From Puniceicoccales bacterium (GTDB lineage: Bacteria > Verrucomicrobiota > Verrucomicrobiia > Opitutales > JAIRKQ01): 7,688 nt of DNA. Made by a program: the position numbers and the translations under genes. Shown piece by piece: positions 6,097 to 7,688 of this stretch; the first letter of the stretch is position 1, and every line of letters starts with the position of its first letter. The DNA is taken from assembly GCA_031270385.1 (NCBI GenBank), contig JAISXS010000017.1:1-7688 (forward strand). The letters run 5' to 3'. The notes under the pieces are model-generated. The model ran no database searches and was not told where the DNA came from. It worked only from the letters and a program-made list of their open reading frames with translations.

Positions 6097-7368
6097 ATGG
6101 CGACGATACGCGAAATTAATGAGTTCGGAAAGCGCGTTGTTATTTCTGGGATCGGGCTTGTTACGCCCGTCGGGATAGGAATAGGTGAATTTTGGAAAAA
6201 TATCGTTGCCGGGAAGAGTGGGATTTCGGTGGTTTCGTCTTTTGATGCAACGAATTACCCGTGTCGCGTGGCTGGAGAGATAAAGGATTTCGATGCATCA
6301 GACTTTGTAGATGCCAAAACAATCAAGCGCAATGACTATTACGCAATTTATGCCATGGCGGCGGCAAAATTGTCCGTCAGCGACAGTGAAATCGATTTGG
6401 CTGCGACCAACAGATCCCGCATCGGTGCGATAATAGGGTCTGGAATAGGTGGCATGGAAACGATAGCCGACCAGTCAAGGACATTTTTTACAAAGGGAAA
6501 TCGCTGCGTTTCCCCGTTCATGATACCAGCGCTGATAGCGAATATTGCCTCCGGCATGGTCGCAATCGAATTGGGGATAAAGGGCCCGAGCTTCGGTGTT
6601 TCGAGTGCCTGCGCAACTGGGACGCATGCCATTGGCGAGGCGTTTAATTTGTTGAAACTGGGCAAGGCGGATGCTGTCTTCGCCGGTGGAAGTGAGGCTG
6701 CCGTTACCCCGCTCAGTTTTGCTGGATTTTGTTCCATGCGCGCGATGTCGACGACGCACAACGATGTCCCCGAGACCGCAAGCCGGCCGTTTGACGCCAC
6801 GAGAGATGGCTTTGTAATGGGCGACGGAGCAGGTGTACTTTTGTTGGAAACTTTGGAGCATGCTAGAGCTCGCGGGGCTAGGATTTACTGCGAAATTATC
6901 GGATATTCCGCCACCTGCGACGCATACCACGTCACTGCCCCGGAGCCATCGGGGGATGGTCTGGTATGCTGCTACGGAGAATTATTCGCTGAAACTGGGG
7001 CTGCGATTTCTGATATCCAATACATCAACGCCCATGGGACATCGACGCCGTACAACGATAAATGCGAGACCGCAGCCATAAAAAATTTCTTCGGCGAACA
7101 TTCTAAAAAGCTGTTAATTAGTTCGATAAAGGGTGCGACCGGTCATTTACTTGGTGCTACTGGGGCGGTGGAAGCGGCCGTCTGCGCGAAAACGATCGAA
7201 ACTGGCGTCGTTGCTCCAACGATAAACTATGCGACGCCTGATCCCGAGTGTGACTTAAATTACGTTCCAAATAAGTCGGTAACAGCGTCGGTAAGGTACG
7301 CAATAAGCGAAAATATGGGATTTGGAGGACAAAATGCGGCCCTCATGTTCAAAAAATTTCACGACTAA
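6097..7368 (+). CDS. fabF: 3-oxoacyl-ACP synthase II
   Basis: FabF (KAS II) condenses malonyl-ACP with acyl-ACP, extending the chain by two carbons with release of CO2. The 423 residues form a thiolase-fold condensing enzyme of family length. The catalytic triad is complete: C172 in SSACATGTHAIGEA, H313 in NAHGTSTPYND and H350 in GATGHLLGATGAVE, with the conserved Lys K345 just before. The late glycine loop GFGGQNA (408-414) near the active-site gate is present. ISGIGLVTPVG (17-27) is the normal N-terminal strand, preceded by about 12 extra residues. The Cys-His-His set separates it from chain-length factors and inactive homologues. KAS I (FabB) shares the triad, but position right after acpP favours FabF. 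Start at ATG 6097, with a weak GGTG upstream. rnc, often next, is absent; degenerate repeats and an IS630 element follow. Confidence 0.96.
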   Translation: MATIREINEFGKRVVISGIGLVTPVGIGIGEFWKNIVAGKSGISVVSSFDATNYPCRVAGEIKDFDASDFVDAKTIKRNDYYAIYAMAAAKLSVSDSEIDLAATNRSRIGAIIGSGIGGMETIADQSRTFFTKGNRCVSPFMIPALIANIASGMVAIELGIKGPSFGVSSACATGTHAIGEAFNLLKLGKADAVFAGGSEAAVTPLSFAGFCSMRAMSTTHNDVPETASRPFDATRDGFVMGDGAGVLLLETLEHARARGARIYCEIIGYSATCDAYHVTAPEPSGDGLVCCYGELFAETGAAISDIQYINAHGTSTPYNDKCETAAIKNFFGEHSKKLLISSIKGATGHLLGATGAVEAAVCAKTIETGVVAPTINYATPDPECDLNYVPNKSVTASVRYAISENMGFGGQNAALMFKKFHD

Positions 7369-7417
7369 GAATGATTGTGCAGCTCAAAAAGGGCACGTTG
7401 AGTAGCGAGAAAGGTAG

Positions 7418-7445
7418 TATAGCTGTTTCACCCGAGAAGGGCGTA
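7418..7445 (+). repeat. IS630-end-like sequence upstream of the real end
   Basis: This 28-bp stretch begins TATAGC and ends AGGGCGTA. It matches the start of the right IS630 element at 7578-7605 in 19 of 28 positions without gaps. It may be the relic of an older insertion end, or part of a degenerate tandem array that includes the IS border. No transposase remnant follows it. Confidence 0.4.
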
Positions 7446-7505
7446 CTTTCCTTTGCAAAAAGAAAAATTTTCCCGCCAAGTATCGTCGGATAAGATGCCC
7501 CTGTC
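7439..7505 (+). repeat. Degenerate copy of the dispersed repeat (tandem to copy B)
   Basis: It shares with copy B the order GGCG, CTTTCC, a TTTG-AAAAAGAAAA block, and an exact TCGGATAAGATG (7486-7497 here, 7564-7575 in B). Its reading in the shared frame (AYFPLQKEKF...SSSDKM) parallels ARFPFFGKENMFFSDKM. Small insertions and deletions are needed to align it, so it is the least certain copy. Confidence 0.4.
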
Positions 7506-7520
7506 GGGCGTGACAGCCAT

Positions 7521-7581
7521 AGCGGCAAGATTCCCGTTTTTTGGAAAAGAAAATATGTTTTTCTCGGATAAGATGACTATA
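7521..7581 (+). repeat. Dispersed ~61-bp repeat, copy B
   Basis: It aligns gap-free to copy A (483-543) at 47 of 61 positions. Its right end, TGACTATA, is identical to that of A. Here this end is the junction with the IS630 element, whose inverted repeat starts at the same TATA. The shared frame encodes ARFPFFGKENMFFSDKMTI. Confidence 0.7.
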
Positions 7582-7688
7582 GCAATTCCCCTTGACGAGG
7601 GCGTTTAAAAATATAGTAGGTAAGAGCGAGATGTACTATTCGAAAGATCTGAGGGAAAAGGTAGTAAAGTATTTCGAGAATCACAGAG
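7578..7688 (+). mobile_element. IS630-family insertion sequence, left (5') end, cut by window edge
   Basis: The element begins with the inverted repeat TATAGCAATTCCCC at 7578-7595 and continues through a short AT-rich leader into the transposase start at 7631. It has the same orientation as the element at the left edge. Which TA of TATA is the target duplication is not decidable here. With the other copy it brackets about 7.1 kb of chromosomal genes. Confidence 0.75.
7631..7688 (+). CDS. IS630-family transposase, N-terminal 19 codons (3' truncated by window edge)
   Basis: The frame from ATG 7631 reads MYYSKDLREKVVKYFENHR before the window ends. The (Y/A)S-x-DLR-x-(K/R)VV pattern opening a helix is the typical start of the helix-turn-helix DNA-binding domain in IS630-type transposases. 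The IS inverted repeat 36 bp upstream supports it. GAGCGAG just before the ATG is at most a weak ribosome binding site. Nothing can be said about whether the gene is intact. It may be the same protein as the one whose C-terminus lies at the left edge, but the two visible parts do not overlap. Confidence 0.75.
   Translation, partial: MYYSKDLREKVVKYFENHR

Larger units (their letters stand above)
7369..7577 (+). other. Repeat-rich gap after fabF with two overlapping short open frames
   Basis: No recognisable gene lies between fabF and the right IS630 element. One frame is open from an ATG at 7371, two bases after the fabF stop, for 40 residues to a TAA at 7491-7493 (MIVQLKKGTLSSEKGSIAV...). A second is open from 7423, without an ATG until 7495, and continues to a TAA at 7606-7608 inside the IS end (MPLSGVTAIAARFPFFGK...). 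Neither has a convincing ribosome binding site or known domain. Both are built from degenerate repeat units, so I do not call them genes. No clear terminator for the fab operon is seen. Confidence 0.5.

Noticed and set aside
7501..7516. CTGTC-GGGCGT-GACAG hairpin as a fab operon terminator
   Set aside because: Five-bp stem with no T-run after it; an alternative GCCC/GGGC pairing competes. Not enough to call.
1..7688. CRISPR arrays, tRNA or rRNA genes, riboswitches, defence or biosynthetic clusters
   Set aside because: I looked through the gaps and saw no regular spacer repeats, cloverleaf sequence or rRNA stretches; all long frames are housekeeping or IS genes.

Overview
The window looks like a piece of chromosome from a Gram-negative bacterium with an insertion-sequence-rich, rearranged genome. 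The case for a Gram-negative is direct: there are genes for lipid A synthesis (lpxD) and an OmpH/Skp-type periplasmic chaperone. The phylum cannot be settled by eye. A Verrucomicrobiota/PVC-like or host-associated lineage is a guess, from the unusual gene order, the long ACP and the IS and repeat load. Most genes have weak Shine-Dalgarno sequences; acpP is the clear exception.

Layout. Positions 1-442 are the 3' end of an IS630-family element: the transposase C-terminal half plus its right terminal inverted repeat. Positions 539-4875 hold five genes on the minus strand, read right to left: ftsQ, ompH/skp, lpxD, pssA and prmC. They cover cell division, outer-membrane protein chaperoning, lipid A acylation, phosphatidylserine synthesis and release-factor methylation. 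A divergent intergenic gap of about 130 bp (4876-5006) separates them from a plus-strand fatty-acid operon: fabG, acpP and fabF. From 7369 the sequence breaks into degenerate repeats, and at 7578 a second IS630-family element starts in the same orientation as the first. Only its left inverted repeat and the first 19 transposase codons are inside the window.

How it works together. FabG, ACP and FabF are the ketoreductase, carrier and condensing enzyme of type II fatty-acid elongation. ACP would also carry the hydroxyacyl chains LpxD transfers to lipid A precursors, while PssA starts phosphatidylethanolamine synthesis. Most of the window is therefore envelope biogenesis.

Hunt result. I see no defence system, biosynthetic cluster or other clearly new system. 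The most interesting signal is a short dispersed repeat of about 60 bp. It has copies at 483-543 (+), 7521-7581 (+), a more diverged copy at 3293-3355 (-), and a degenerate one near 7439-7505. In one frame the copies read as a peptide with FFGK, then M, then S. They sit at gene ends or in gene gaps, one supplies the apparent N-terminal extension of lpxD, and one ends exactly at the site where the right-hand IS630 element begins.
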